DNA from: Prevotella sp. P2-180
GTDB lineage: Bacteria; Bacteroidota; Bacteroidia; Bacteroidales; Bacteroidaceae
Direction: 5' to 3'
Assembly (NCBI RefSeq): GCF_002251435.1
Contig: NZ_NPJI01000110.1
Span: 248,001-312,000, forward strand
DNA length: 64,000 bases
Part shown: piece after piece, positions 41,332 through 51,456 of the stretch
Layout of the letters: the number at the start of each line of letters is the position of its first letter
Numbering within the stretch: position 1 is the first letter of the stretch
Program-made: the position numbers and the translations under genes
Notes under the pieces: generated by a model
What the model saw: only the letters and a program-made list of their open reading frames with translations
Told to the model about the DNA's origin: nothing
The model's database searches: none

Positions 41332-44313
41332 TTAAAACTGAAAATAGATAAACGGTTGAATCTCACTGCTCTTCACTTGGACAATAACATAAGCCACTGC
41401 AACAAGAACAAATACCTGAAGCAATAGACCGCCTGATTTCAATACCAATACACAACGACTGAGCAAACGGTTGCTGATATAGTGTGAAGCATAGCCAAAA
41501 GCCATAAGTGCCATCACTATCCAATAACTCTTCATTACTTCAGACGCCATCTCTATGTGAAAACTTCCGACAATCTGTGTGATCATCGTCATACAGGAAC
41601 CAAGGTCGGGCATGCGGAACACCATGAACAACAGGGCTACGGCATGGAACGTAAACACTACTCCAGCCACACGTCTTATGCCACGAGACCTATAATGGCG
41701 ACTGCGCCCCAACACAGTCTGGCTGAAGAACTTATGGAAGGCTAACAACACTCCATGCACTCCACCCCACACCACGAAATTCCAGCTTGCGCCATGCCAT
41801 AAACCACATAGCAGCATCGACGATAGCAGGTTGATATACGTGCGCACACAGCCATGGCGGTTGCCGCCAAAAGCAATATACACATAGTCACGTATCCACG
41901 AAGACAGTGAGATGTGCCATCTGCGCCAAAACTCGGTCACACTGGCACTCTTAAATGGAGCATTGAAGTTGTCGGGGAAGTGAAATCCTAACAACAGGGC
42001 AATGCCAATGGCCATGTCGCTGTAGCCACTGAAGTCGCAGTAAATCTGTAAGGTATAGCCATAAATGCCCAGAAGGTTTTCGAAGCCAGTATATAGCTGT
42101 GGATTATCAAACACGCGGTCTACAAAGTTTAAGCTAATGTAGTCGCTTATTATCGCTTTCTTTGTCAGGCCCATAGCAATCATCATCACGCCGCGGGCCA
42201 TCATCGTCTCGCTCACACCACCACGTCGGCGAATCTGCGGAATAAAGTCGCGTGCCCTGACAATAGGACCCGCAACCAACTGTGGAAAAAACGACACGTA
42301 GAAGGCATAGTCGAGCCATGAACCTACAGGCTTCAGACGCCGGCGATAAACGTCTATCGTGTAGCTCATGCTTTGGAAAGTGAAGAAACTGATGCCCACG
42401 GGCAGCACAATGTCAAGGGGCTGAAATTGTCCGCCGGCAAGTCCGGAAATTATAGACCCGAAGAAGTTGGTGTATTTGAAATAAAACAGTAGGCCGAGGT
42501 CGGTGAGTATGCTTAGCGAGAGCAATATTCCTCTGCCCTTAGTGGCGCGCGCTATCCAGCATGCTATGAGATAGTCGGTGGTGGTGACTATTGCCAGCAA
42601 CACAACATGCATGCCGCTACTCTTGTAGTAGAAGTAATAGGAGAAGAGTGTGACAAACAGCAACTTTGCCGTAGTCTTTCCCGACAATATGTAGTATATG
42701 AGCGTGAACACCACAAACATGGCGAGGAACAGTCCGCTACTGAAAATCATCGGCGATGCCTTGTCGTAAGTTAGCTGTTTTGTAAGCTTTTGCCATAAGT
42801 CGCTCCCATTGTCGGCAGTCTCCTCCACATCTTGCGTAGAGTCAGCGGCGAATAGTGAGTCGGTGGCTTGTTTCTCTCCCTTGGTATGGGCAGTGGCTAT
42901 GCAGTCTGCTGTTTTTTCGGCGGCAACGGCCTGTGTGTCAACGGTTTTCACTCCCATCAGTTCCTTACACATTATCTCAGCAATATGTTTTCCACCTTCG
43001 AAGTTTATGTGAATATAGTCCTTGTTCGCCCATCCCCTTTCTACATACTTGGCCATAGACTCGTCGCCTCCCATGGCATTGAAGAGGTCGAAAAAGGCCA
43101 CTCCGCTCTCAGAGGCTATCTGTCGCTGGTATCGCGCCAGCTTCTTTACCGCGTTCATGGTGCGTATTCCGTCGGCCGAGCGTTGGTCGCGGTCGCTCAC
43201 GTTACACACCATTATCGAAGCTCCGGGACACGCACGTTTCATCTTTTCCACTATCTCCGTCATCTTCTTTATATAAGCCTTGTAAAACGATTCCGGATTG
43301 CCGTCCACTGCACAGTTTATTCCGTAGTGGATGATTATCAGGTCGTAAGGTCTCATGCGGTAGAACTGTCTCAGTGTGGCATCTGGTATCTTTGCCAACG
43401 AGAATCCAGGCAGTCCACGCAGTCCGAGGTTGTCCACCACAATACCCTTCACAGGTTCGAGCGACGCGCCGAACACGGTAGTTCCCTCGCCCGCCTCTAT
43501 GTTGTATGTTATGGCATCCGCCTTGCCGTAGGTCTCCAAGTATTGAATGTTTGGCGACGGCTGGAATTCATGTCTTACAGCGCTGGAGTCGTTGCCGATG
43601 GTCACGGTCATGGGCTCTTGTGTTTTAAACCATAGCCTTGCCTTTTGCCACGTAGACCGCCTTTTGCGGAAGGTCAATGACTTATAGGTCACCCTTGCGT
43701 GTCTGTTCAGCGTATAGTATTTTTGGTTAATGCCTTGTCTGCTGCTGTCGAAAGGCTTTTCGTTTGTGAGATGAGGCGTAAAGCCGTCAGACACGATTTT
43801 CACTGTTGGTCTGAAGCCGTTGGTGCCTTTTGCGCAATCTACCCATCCCACTCCGCAACCCCCATATCGCTTTTGGAGTATGTCGCGAATGTCGGCTGTT
43901 AGTATGTCTCCCTCTATAAACGAGTCGCCGTAGTAAGCTATTCTCACAGGTCGCCCCATCGTCTCCACGCTGTCGAGACATTCGTAGAAGTGTCCCAGTC
44001 CGCCGCTGTTGCCTCCTGAGTAGTCTGTGATGATATCGTTTGGAGCTGTCACCACCTTCTTTGCTGTTGTCTGCTGCGCCTGTAAAGAGTCGGCGGTGGC
44101 TACTGATGGTACTTCGGGCAGCGGTGGCAGATTGTCGTTTATCTGTTTAAGGTCGTCGATGTCAGAGAGTATCTTCACCTCTCTAAGTTTATAGTCGCCA
44201 ATGGTAATGGCTGGCATTTGATACATGGCGAGCAGTGCTACAAATACCAAAGCCACTGTAATGAATACCGTGGCATGCGACCTGAATATGTTATTATTGT
44301 TGTTGTTCTCCAC
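41332..44313 (-). CDS. SGNH hydrolase fused to MBOAT O-acyltransferase
   Basis: A 993-residue fusion; start GTG 44313. One N-terminal helix, then a periplasmic SGNH/GDSL domain (about 100-455; YYGDSFIEGD block with the Ser, HINFEGGKHIAEI block with the His), then a polytopic MBOAT domain (about 520-990) with the catalytic histidine in LLCGLWHGASWNFVVWG. MBOAT proteins move acyl groups across the inner membrane and the SGNH enzyme attaches them to polysaccharide, as AlgI does with AlgJ/AlgX. Here both steps are in one chain, which points to O-acetylation of a surface glycan. Confidence 0.9.
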   Translation of the reverse strand: MENNNNNNIFRSHATVFITVALVFVALLAMYQMPAITIGDYKLREVKILSDIDDLKQINDNLPPLPEVPSVATADSLQAQQTTAKKVVTAPNDIITDYSGGNSGGLGHFYECLDSVETMGRPVRIAYYGDSFIEGDILTADIRDILQKRYGGCGVGWVDCAKGTNGFRPTVKIVSDGFTPHLTNEKPFDSSRQGINQKYYTLNRHARVTYKSLTFRKRRSTWQKARLWFKTQEPMTVTIGNDSSAVRHEFQPSPNIQYLETYGKADAITYNIEAGEGTTVFGASLEPVKGIVVDNLGLRGLPGFSLAKIPDATLRQFYRMRPYDLIIIHYGINCAVDGNPESFYKAYIKKMTEIVEKMKRACPGASIMVCNVSDRDQRSADGIRTMNAVKKLARYQRQIASESGVAFFDLFNAMGGDESMAKYVERGWANKDYIHINFEGGKHIAEIMCKELMGVKTVDTQAVAAEKTADCIATAHTKGEKQATDSLFAADSTQDVEETADNGSDLWQKLTKQLTYDKASPMIFSSGLFLAMFVVFTLIYYILSGKTTAKLLFVTLFSYYFYYKSSGMHVVLLAIVTTTDYLIACWIARATKGRGILLSLSILTDLGLLFYFKYTNFFGSIISGLAGGQFQPLDIVLPVGISFFTFQSMSYTIDVYRRRLKPVGSWLDYAFYVSFFPQLVAGPIVRARDFIPQIRRRGGVSETMMARGVMMIAMGLTKKAIISDYISLNFVDRVFDNPQLYTGFENLLGIYGYTLQIYCDFSGYSDMAIGIALLLGFHFPDNFNAPFKSASVTEFWRRWHISLSSWIRDYVYIAFGGNRHGCVRTYINLLSSMLLCGLWHGASWNFVVWGGVHGVLLAFHKFFSQTVLGRSRHYRSRGIRRVAGVVFTFHAVALLFMVFRMPDLGSCMTMITQIVGSFHIEMASEVMKSYWIVMALMAFGYASHYISNRLLSRCVLVLKSGGLLLQVFVLVAVAYVIVQVKSSEIQPFIYFQF

Positions 44314-44345
44314 TATTATTTCCTATTATCCTTGAAAAAGAGGTG

Positions 44346-44377
44346 CAAAGTTACATATTATTTATCATATTAGCAAA
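44346..44377 (-). promoter_or_regulatory. Promoter for the SGNH-MBOAT gene
   Basis: On the minus strand TTTG (44374-44377), 20 nt, TAACTTTG (44346-44353), 33 nt before the start. Confidence 0.75.
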
Positions 44378-44414
44378 TCAAAGCCCCCTATTTATTTGAA
44401 TAACTCTTATTTTT

Positions 44415-47400
44415 TTAACTACGAACAAGCGAGAGTATGAAGTCGGCAATAGTTTTCAGGGCATCTGCTGACACAGGAGCCTTGATTGAGGAGTATTCGT
44501 CGGTGGTACCTTTTTCACATGGCAGCATCAGATGATTCATCCCTTTTATTTCCTTGGTTACCACATTTGACCTGTTTCGAGTGATGCGCATCAAGTTGTC
44601 GCGATTCAAGCCCCAATTCGCCATAATGTCCTTGTCTCCGCCAATGGCAAGTATTGGAATGTTTACATTGCTGATATAGTTTTCTGGGTTGTAGCGTATG
44701 AAGAACCTGTACCAGGCAGATGTGGCATTGATGGCATATGAGTAGATAGGGAAACGAAAATGGTCAAATTCGCCTACATTCAGGCTCTTGAAGTATGCGT
44801 CGTCTTTCGGTTTCCATTCGTTGTAAGTATCCCACAAGGCTTTGGATAAGGTGGCACTGTCAGCTTCTGCATATTTGTATGCCACATGAAACATAAGGTC
44901 GTTAATCTCGTCATAGCGGCGCTTGTTGTAATCTGGTATTGGAGATGTTGCCACTATATCTTTGTTTTGTTTGAGCAGTGCGGATAGCCCGTCTGTGAGC
45001 AGTCCGCAGGCAGAGACAATGAAAGCCACGTTGGCACACTTTGAAGCGGCAATAATGGCAGCGGCAGCTCCCTCACTGTGTCCGAGCAGTCCTATTCGTG
45101 TTTTGTTTATTTCGGGACGGGTTTTCAGGTATTCAACAGCAGCCAATGCATCGTTGGCAAAATCGGCGGTAGTGGAAGAAGAATAGTCACCAGTTGTTTC
45201 TCCAACGCCTCTGTCATCTACCCTAAGTACAGCGATTCCCCTTTGCGACAAGTATTCTGCAATTTCCTTGAACACTTTGTGCCCAGCCATAGTTCCGTCG
45301 CGATCTTGTGGATTGGTGCCGGATACTATTACGACAGCAGGAACGCCTTCCTCCCTTTCGGGAAAGAAGGCGTTTGATTGAGTTGAAAGTGTTGCTCCGT
45401 AAGTGATGTTGTCTTTTTTAAAGTAGACATTTTTTGACGTTACAGCATTTTCCTGTTTTATGGCATTGATTATAAAACTAAGTTCATCGACCAATGCTGA
45501 GGGACTACCAAAATATCCGTTGCTAACCCATCGTGCGTTTCCGTTGCCGTCGATAACCATCTTCATGGGGATTCCGCTTGTGTTGAACTGCTTGGCGTAT
45601 GTGGAATAAACCTTTTCGTTCTTTCCCTCGTCGGTAGGGCTGTCGATGCACACCTGGAAATTGTACCCCTTCTCCTTTATAAAGTCTGCTATCTTTTGCC
45701 TGAAGTTTTTTTCGGTCTCCATGGTGGCTACGAACAAGAACACAACATCTTTGTCATCCTTATATTTGTCTACAGCCATCTGCATTCCCGGCATGGCCGC
45801 CTTGCATGGTCCGCACCATGTAGCCCAAAAGTCGATGATCACGGTCTTGCCCTTTAACGAGTTCATGTCTATGGTCTTTCCTTCGAGTGTCTCCAGTGTA
45901 AACAGTTCGACAGGCTGACAAATCATGCTTTTTAAAGCCTTTTCCCTTGCAACGGCAAGATCTGCAGCCGATTTTAGACTTTCGAGATATGCGTCAAAAC
46001 CATTCTCCGACCCGTTAGTCTTGACATAATCCTTTTTTAAGATGTCTAACATTTCAGGACTTGCGGCATTGTCGTTGAGGGCCGCTTTTATGAGAGGCAT
46101 GATTTCAGTGTCGCGTCTGCATTTACCAAGCAACTCTACCCTGAATGCATTGAAGTCAGCCGATTTTGTGGTAAAGTATGTGGCAAGAGTGTCGGTCAAA
46201 GCCATCGCCTCGTCTTTCTTGCCTACTCCGTCGAGAATCTTTGCATAGTCAAACCATGCGTTGCGATAGTCGCTATAGAGTTTTTCTCTCCATTCAGCAG
46301 GAGAATAGATGAGTTCGTCGGTGGTGCGCTCGCGATTGAATATGGCATCGCGAATCATCTTCGCCATCGGGTAAATCTTTTCGGCAGTGACGTCTCCACG
46401 TCCGAACGGAATCTGCACGATGTGCCAGAAGTATGTCGCAAGCGATGAGATTGGCGAAACAGGAATGGCTTTTTCCAGGTTAGCATAGCTGTTTTTCTTC
46501 ATTATGGGAGTGTAGACGTACACCCTGAGCATGTTACCATACCAGTGGTCGAACATATCGTCTACATGAAACCTGTTCTTATACTCATCGAAAGGATAAT
46601 TCTTCATAAACTTCTCGAAAGCCTTTGTCTTGTCCTCAGCCTTATCCATGAAGAGAGTCTTTATATCGAGTTCACGCTGGTATTCGCCTCCAGCATAACG
46701 TGAGTTGAGTTCTCCTATGCAATACTGTGAAAGCGAGTCGTTGTGAAGCATGTTCTGACAGATGTCGAGAGCCTGAAGCATAAACCTCTCGTCCACATGT
46801 GCCGATTTTTCTATGTCGAGCACGAGTTTCATGTTCTTTGTCAGGTTTTCCTTTGCCTTATAGGCAGTGTCATTACCGAATATATGCGATGCAAACCAGA
46901 AGACGCGTGGCAGTTCGCCAGGATTGGAGCGCAGCTCGTTGTTTATCCACATCGACACCACTTCGGGTTCTATTCTGCGGTATGGCAGGTGCTGAACGCT
47001 GGGTATTGACCATCTTGCGGTGTTTTTCCCTCGGAGCAAAGCCCATCCTATATTGGCCGAAGGCATGTTTTGTCCGTTGCTATTTCTGCAGAACCATGCA
47101 TACTGCCATTCCTCGCCGCCAACATCCACGGTGTCGCGGTCGTAGTATTTCCATGCCAGCAGAGCCGTTTTGTCAGGCACGCTGACTACCGACCGTATTT
47201 TTCCGTCGTCGGTTTTCTCGAGTTTCATGTCCTGTGCTTCCCAGTGGTAGTCACGCCAGAAATACACCACACCCTTTATATCGTCGCTTTTGTTTAGGAG
47301 CGACAATTTCGGGTTTAACGTAATTGTAATATTATCACCTGGATGAACTGTCTCTGGTGATACACTGAATGTATTCTCCTGTTCCGCTTTTTCCTGTTGG

Positions 47401-47498
47401 GCATAGAGAGTGGTTGCGAATACGGCAATGATCGCCGTAAGAATAATCTTTTTCACGTTGTTGTTATCTATTAGTTTATAAGTTTCGTATTTGCTCAT
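44415..47498 (-). CDS. TlpA-like thioredoxin fused to alpha/beta hydrolase
   Basis: A 1027-residue periplasmic protein. ATG 47498 is used here; a GTG at 47456 would place the signal peptide KKIILTAIIAVFATTLYAQ right at the start and may be the true one. A long N-terminal helical region (about 40-520) is followed by a thioredoxin domain with FWATWCGPCKAAMPG (about 555-570) and a C-terminal alpha/beta hydrolase (about 700-1027) with nucleophile elbow LLGHSEGAAA. It may couple disulfide handling with ester or peptide cleavage. Last gene of the SusCD operon. Confidence 0.87.
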   Translation of the reverse strand: MSKYETYKLIDNNNVKKIILTAIIAVFATTLYAQQEKAEQENTFSVSPETVHPGDNITITLNPKLSLLNKSDDIKGVVYFWRDYHWEAQDMKLEKTDDGKIRSVVSVPDKTALLAWKYYDRDTVDVGGEEWQYAWFCRNSNGQNMPSANIGWALLRGKNTARWSIPSVQHLPYRRIEPEVVSMWINNELRSNPGELPRVFWFASHIFGNDTAYKAKENLTKNMKLVLDIEKSAHVDERFMLQALDICQNMLHNDSLSQYCIGELNSRYAGGEYQRELDIKTLFMDKAEDKTKAFEKFMKNYPFDEYKNRFHVDDMFDHWYGNMLRVYVYTPIMKKNSYANLEKAIPVSPISSLATYFWHIVQIPFGRGDVTAEKIYPMAKMIRDAIFNRERTTDELIYSPAEWREKLYSDYRNAWFDYAKILDGVGKKDEAMALTDTLATYFTTKSADFNAFRVELLGKCRRDTEIMPLIKAALNDNAASPEMLDILKKDYVKTNGSENGFDAYLESLKSAADLAVAREKALKSMICQPVELFTLETLEGKTIDMNSLKGKTVIIDFWATWCGPCKAAMPGMQMAVDKYKDDKDVVFLFVATMETEKNFRQKIADFIKEKGYNFQVCIDSPTDEGKNEKVYSTYAKQFNTSGIPMKMVIDGNGNARWVSNGYFGSPSALVDELSFIINAIKQENAVTSKNVYFKKDNITYGATLSTQSNAFFPEREEGVPAVVIVSGTNPQDRDGTMAGHKVFKEIAEYLSQRGIAVLRVDDRGVGETTGDYSSSTTADFANDALAAVEYLKTRPEINKTRIGLLGHSEGAAAAIIAASKCANVAFIVSACGLLTDGLSALLKQNKDIVATSPIPDYNKRRYDEINDLMFHVAYKYAEADSATLSKALWDTYNEWKPKDDAYFKSLNVGEFDHFRFPIYSYAINATSAWYRFFIRYNPENYISNVNIPILAIGGDKDIMANWGLNRDNLMRITRNRSNVVTKEIKGMNHLMLPCEKGTTDEYSSIKAPVSADALKTIADFILSLVRS

Positions 47499-47523
47499 CT
47501 GTCAGAATATTTTCTTATTTTTT

Positions 47524-48942
47524 TTACTCTTCCTTCAACAGTTCTACAATGGCAGAAATCTCATCCATCAGACCGCTTGGGCTGCCGCCATATCCTTCAG
47601 CACGGTATCTTATCTTGCCGCCTTTCAGTACGATTTTCTTTGGTATGCCGCTGGTTCCGGGAAACAGTGAACGGTAAACCACCGACATGTCTTCTTTTCC
47701 TTCTTCTGAGTTATCAAAGAGCACGAGCATGTCGTCGGGACTAAGATTCTTTCGCTTCCACACTCTCTCCGGTCCCGACTTGTCACCAGCCTTGTCCTGT
47801 GTGTCTACGAAATAGAATTTCACCTTCGGATCGTCCTTATATTTGTTGACAGCCATCTGCATGCCTTCGAGTGCAGCAACACACGGGGCGCACCAAGTAG
47901 CCCAAAAGTCTAGCACCACGATATCGTCGTTCGCCCAATCTGCAGAGCTTACCTTGGTGTCCTTTATCGACATCATCTCGAACGGCTTGAACGGCTCGTT
48001 CTCAAGACCGGCTGCCACGTGAGCTTTCACGTTTTCGAGATAAGTTGGAGTCTTTAGTGAGTTGAGGAATTGGTCGTATGTTGCAGCTGGTTTTGGTTCG
48101 CACTCGTTGTAGTATGCTTTCAGCATATCGCCCAGTTTCTTGGTGAGCATTCCCGTTGATGCAGCTCCCATCATGGCTTTCACCGCCTCTTCCTTCTTGC
48201 CTTGATCCATGAGAGCTTCGGCATAGAGTTGGTTGCCCTTTGGATATTGGTTGTATCGCACGTCTTCGGGCAAGGTGTTCATTAGGTCGATGCCTTCCTG
48301 CACTCGTCCGCTTCTCATCAGTACTTCCGCCTCAACGGTGGTGTAGTAGTTTAGGGCATCCTGTTGAGACTGCTTTGGTGAGAGCCCGTCGTTGTACATA
48401 TCGACATAAGTCTTTGACTTCTCGGCCATGATGGCAAACATTTTCTCTGCTATGTCGACATATGTCTTCGGTTCGTCGGGACGCTTCATTATGTAGAACA
48501 TCACGGTGTGGCTATAGAGTTCCGACAGTCCCGAGAACTCCATTTCCTTCATCACCTCCACTAGTTTGTCGTAGTTTTTCTCGTCCCATAACTTTCGTGA
48601 ATAAGAGCGGTAGAAGTTCACATAGATGTGTCCTCCTCCGTCGGGGTTGGCATAGAAGTCAGCAATGGGGAAGTCCTTGCGGAATTGTTCGGCAGCCTTG
48701 TTAAATTCCTCACCTTGGAGTTTCCAAAGCTTTTCGGCGGCATTACGTCGTGCGAAGTCGCCTTTAGGATATTTTTTCAGCAGTTTTGCCTTTGTTTTGT
48801 TGGCCTTAACCGTGTCTTTCTTTTGGAAGAGCAAGTCGTAGTACTGTTGCATCAGAGCCTTTTCCTCCGATTTCTTTTCCTGAGCCATTGTCGGCACCAT
48901 GCTCACGAGGAGCATGGATGCCAAGAATAATAATTTTTTCAT
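47524..48942 (-). CDS. TlpA-family thioredoxin-like protein
   Basis: A 472-residue exported protein (signal peptide 1-20, VPTMAQ). A helical TPR-like region (about 25-310) is followed by a thioredoxin domain with DFWATWCAPCVAALEG (about 345-360) and cis-proline region GTSGIPKKIV. The architecture parallels its neighbour 44415 without the hydrolase, so the two are paralogues. It probably keeps cysteines of substrate proteins reduced in the periplasm. Confidence 0.88.
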   Translation of the reverse strand: MKKLLFLASMLLVSMVPTMAQEKKSEEKALMQQYYDLLFQKKDTVKANKTKAKLLKKYPKGDFARRNAAEKLWKLQGEEFNKAAEQFRKDFPIADFYANPDGGGHIYVNFYRSYSRKLWDEKNYDKLVEVMKEMEFSGLSELYSHTVMFYIMKRPDEPKTYVDIAEKMFAIMAEKSKTYVDMYNDGLSPKQSQQDALNYYTTVEAEVLMRSGRVQEGIDLMNTLPEDVRYNQYPKGNQLYAEALMDQGKKEEAVKAMMGAASTGMLTKKLGDMLKAYYNECEPKPAATYDQFLNSLKTPTYLENVKAHVAAGLENEPFKPFEMMSIKDTKVSSADWANDDIVVLDFWATWCAPCVAALEGMQMAVNKYKDDPKVKFYFVDTQDKAGDKSGPERVWKRKNLSPDDMLVLFDNSEEGKEDMSVVYRSLFPGTSGIPKKIVLKGGKIRYRAEGYGGSPSGLMDEISAIVELLKEE

Positions 48943-48958
48943 TTCTCAATTATATTTT

Positions 48959-49933
48959 TTACTCTTTTGCTATCGCCCTGAGGTCGATGCTGTAGTTCGT
49001 CTTGTAGAAGTTTATTAGACAGTCCCACTTCTTCTTTACTGCAGGATAAGCGAGATAGTCGGCGACGGCCTCATCGGTGGCATTGAGTATCTGCGTCATG
49101 TAGTAGTCGTAGTCGAGAATCCTTATGTCGTTATCGCTTTTGCCGTTCCACGTATCGTATGTGTCCGAGTATTTCATGTATATCTCGTTGTATACGCTAT
49201 ATCCGTATTGTGAATACTTCGGCATAAAACCGCGGTTTCTGAGAGCTGCGATGTCGTCGGCTGTGTATTCGTAGCTCCACTGTCCCTTTGTCATTGTTGG
49301 TTTTGTGACGTAGTCGGTCTCGGCATAGAACTCTTCAGGAATGCTGAGTAGTCCCTGTGCGCGGTAGTAAGACCATAGTGCAGTGAACAGTTCTATCTTG
49401 CGTGCCTTCTTCGTGGTGGCATCCATGGTAGACACTTGGTTCATGCCTCCGATGATGAGCCCGTTGCCGTTGATTGCATAGTTCTGAGTTGTGATCATGA
49501 AAGTTCCGTCGCCCCAGTCGCGTTTCATGTATACAGAGTCTGCAAGGAACACTCGATATGGCATTCCTCCCTTTTTCAGAAAGTCGTCGCTGAAATATTT
49601 AAGCCAGATGTCTTCAATATAGTCGAGCATGGCATCGACATTGCTAAAGTCGCCGGTGGTGGCGTGATATGTGCGTCCGCCACTTGATGCGTTGCCCGTT
49701 ACCTGGAGCCACCATGCGTCTTTGTTACTGAAGTCGTAAACAACATACGAGCCATACTTGTTGTAGTAGTTGAGTATGCGTGCGTTTGCTGTATCTGATG
49801 CTCCTTTTTGTGGAAGCTCATATTCAGGAGTGATTTCTATCGGAGCTCCAATTTCCTCCCCATCGCCTGCACAGGCTGCAAAGCCAGTGCACAACGCCAT
49901 TATGAACAATGTGTTTCTGATAGTCTTTTTCAT
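48959..49933 (-). CDS. Metallopeptidase-like lipoprotein without HExxH
   Basis: The start is ATG 49933 (MKKTIRNTLFIMALCTGFAAC), 324 residues, lipidated cysteine at 21. Overall it resembles the putative zinc-binding metallopeptidases that follow SusD genes. The expected HExxH helix reads KIELFTALWSYYRAQG, with no histidine. It is therefore probably a binding lipoprotein on the cell surface rather than a peptidase. It lies between susD and the TlpA genes in one operon. Confidence 0.65.
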   Translation of the reverse strand: MKKTIRNTLFIMALCTGFAACAGDGEEIGAPIEITPEYELPQKGASDTANARILNYYNKYGSYVVYDFSNKDAWWLQVTGNASSGGRTYHATTGDFSNVDAMLDYIEDIWLKYFSDDFLKKGGMPYRVFLADSVYMKRDWGDGTFMITTQNYAINGNGLIIGGMNQVSTMDATTKKARKIELFTALWSYYRAQGLLSIPEEFYAETDYVTKPTMTKGQWSYEYTADDIAALRNRGFMPKYSQYGYSVYNEIYMKYSDTYDTWNGKSDNDIRILDYDYYMTQILNATDEAVADYLAYPAVKKKWDCLINFYKTNYSIDLRAIAKE

Positions 49934-49953
49934 TTTCTTTTCCTCCATGATCT

Positions 49954-51429
49954 TTATTCTGCATTCACTGCCACGCGCTCAGCTGTGTTGCGGCAGTCGT
50001 TTTGCTGTAGTTCTGTATTTTTTTCAAATACGCTCTGCGGTATTGGCAGGGTGTACATTGGGTCTTTCTCTTTCAGTGTATAGACAAGTTTAGGACCGCC
50101 AGCCTCTGCACGATAGATGTGCTTTATCTCCGGCATGCCGTAACGGCGGAGGTCAAACCATCTGAATCCCTCAAAGCAGAACTCTTTACGCCGCTCATTG
50201 CGTATCTCCTTGAGTAGTTCGTCCCCGCTGAGTGTTGTGTGCTCATAGCCTTTTATGCGCGACTTACGTAGCGTTTCCAACGCCTTGTTAGCTTCTGCTG
50301 TATTGCCAAGAAGAGTCTCTGCTTCTGCCTTGTTGAGCCAAGCTTCTGCAGTGCGGATGTTCTGGCTAAGGCCGATTGCTCCATAAGGTTTCTTTATTAC
50401 ATCCGACGAATACTGAAGTGCAAGTCCGTAAGATGTCCAACGCAAGTCATTGTTGGAATCCCAAAGGGCGCGGAATTCTGAAGCATGGCCTGCCCAGTAA
50501 CAAGTGTTCCCAGCTCGCGTGCCAGTACCGAAGAGCCATAGTACCTCAGGATTGTTGTAGTCCAATGGATTGTAATTCCAGTTGCCTTCCATGGCTCCTG
50601 AGAGTTCTGTAGGTAGGTTCATCAGTCTTATGCCCATGGCGAGTGCCTTGCTTGCTTCATTGGCAGCCTCCTGATAGCGTTCCATGAAGAGGTAGACGCG
50701 TGATAGGAGGATATGTATCGAGGGCTGGTTTACACGGTAGTTCTTGTAGATGATTTCCAATGGGTCCATGAGTTCGGCAGCCTTCTTCAGGTCGGGCAAG
50801 ATAACGTTCTCGTATGCTTCGGCCACTGTACTCCGAGCAATTCCCTCGGTTGAGAGATTCGCATCGAGTTTCAGAGGCACTCCGAGTGCGTTCTTGTTGT
50901 AGTTGTAAGGCTCGCCGTAGAGGTTTACGAGCTGGAAGTAGAGCATTGCCCTCACGGCAAGAGCCTCCGCCTTTACGCGGTCGCGAGTCTCCTTTGCACC
51001 TACTGCCTCGTCAATATTATCGAGCACTGCGTTGCATCCCATTATCTTGTTATAAAACTGAGCGTAGGTTGTGGATGTTGCAACCGTGTTTATGCGTGTG
51101 CCGTAACCGTCCTGGTCCATCATGTATGGCTGCCATGAATAGAAAGGCAGTGGAGTGATGGCCTGTGAACTGCCGGAGAATCCGTCTATTGGATTCCAAT
51201 TCTCGTCGTAGCCCGTGAGGTCGAGATAAGCCTCGCAGTCGTCGTCAAGATATTCCACCCATGAGAAGTCGGGCCCATAGTTGTCAGGATAACCGCTACC
51301 AATGAGCAGTTCAGAGAAGTCGGATGCCGATTTTGGTATCACTTCGCTCTGTGACTCCTCTTCAAGAAAATCGCCGCAACTGCCGAACAATAAGGCAGTA
51401 AGTGGCAAAAGCCATATATATTTCTTCAT
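49954..51429 (-). CDS. SusD/RagB-family nutrient-binding lipoprotein
   Basis: A 491-residue outer-membrane lipoprotein: lipobox LTALLFGSCGDFLEEE with lipidated cysteine at about 19. TPR-like N-terminal half (KAEALAVRAMLYFQLVNLYGEPY is the family signature region) and C-terminal ending RRKEFCFEGFRWFDLRRYG. It sits as a lid on the SusC channel and captures the substrate. 27 nt downstream of the susC gene. Confidence 0.95.
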   Translation of the reverse strand: MKKYIWLLPLTALLFGSCGDFLEEESQSEVIPKSASDFSELLIGSGYPDNYGPDFSWVEYLDDDCEAYLDLTGYDENWNPIDGFSGSSQAITPLPFYSWQPYMMDQDGYGTRINTVATSTTYAQFYNKIMGCNAVLDNIDEAVGAKETRDRVKAEALAVRAMLYFQLVNLYGEPYNYNKNALGVPLKLDANLSTEGIARSTVAEAYENVILPDLKKAAELMDPLEIIYKNYRVNQPSIHILLSRVYLFMERYQEAANEASKALAMGIRLMNLPTELSGAMEGNWNYNPLDYNNPEVLWLFGTGTRAGNTCYWAGHASEFRALWDSNNDLRWTSYGLALQYSSDVIKKPYGAIGLSQNIRTAEAWLNKAEAETLLGNTAEANKALETLRKSRIKGYEHTTLSGDELLKEIRNERRKEFCFEGFRWFDLRRYGMPEIKHIYRAEAGGPKLVYTLKEKDPMYTLPIPQSVFEKNTELQQNDCRNTAERVAVNAE

Positions 51430-51456
51430 AACGTTGTATACTATATTATTATTGTG

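Noticed and set aside
42868..43635. 255-codon open frame antisense to the SGNH-MBOAT gene
   Set aside because: Shadow frame of a strongly supported gene, with no start signal or domain.
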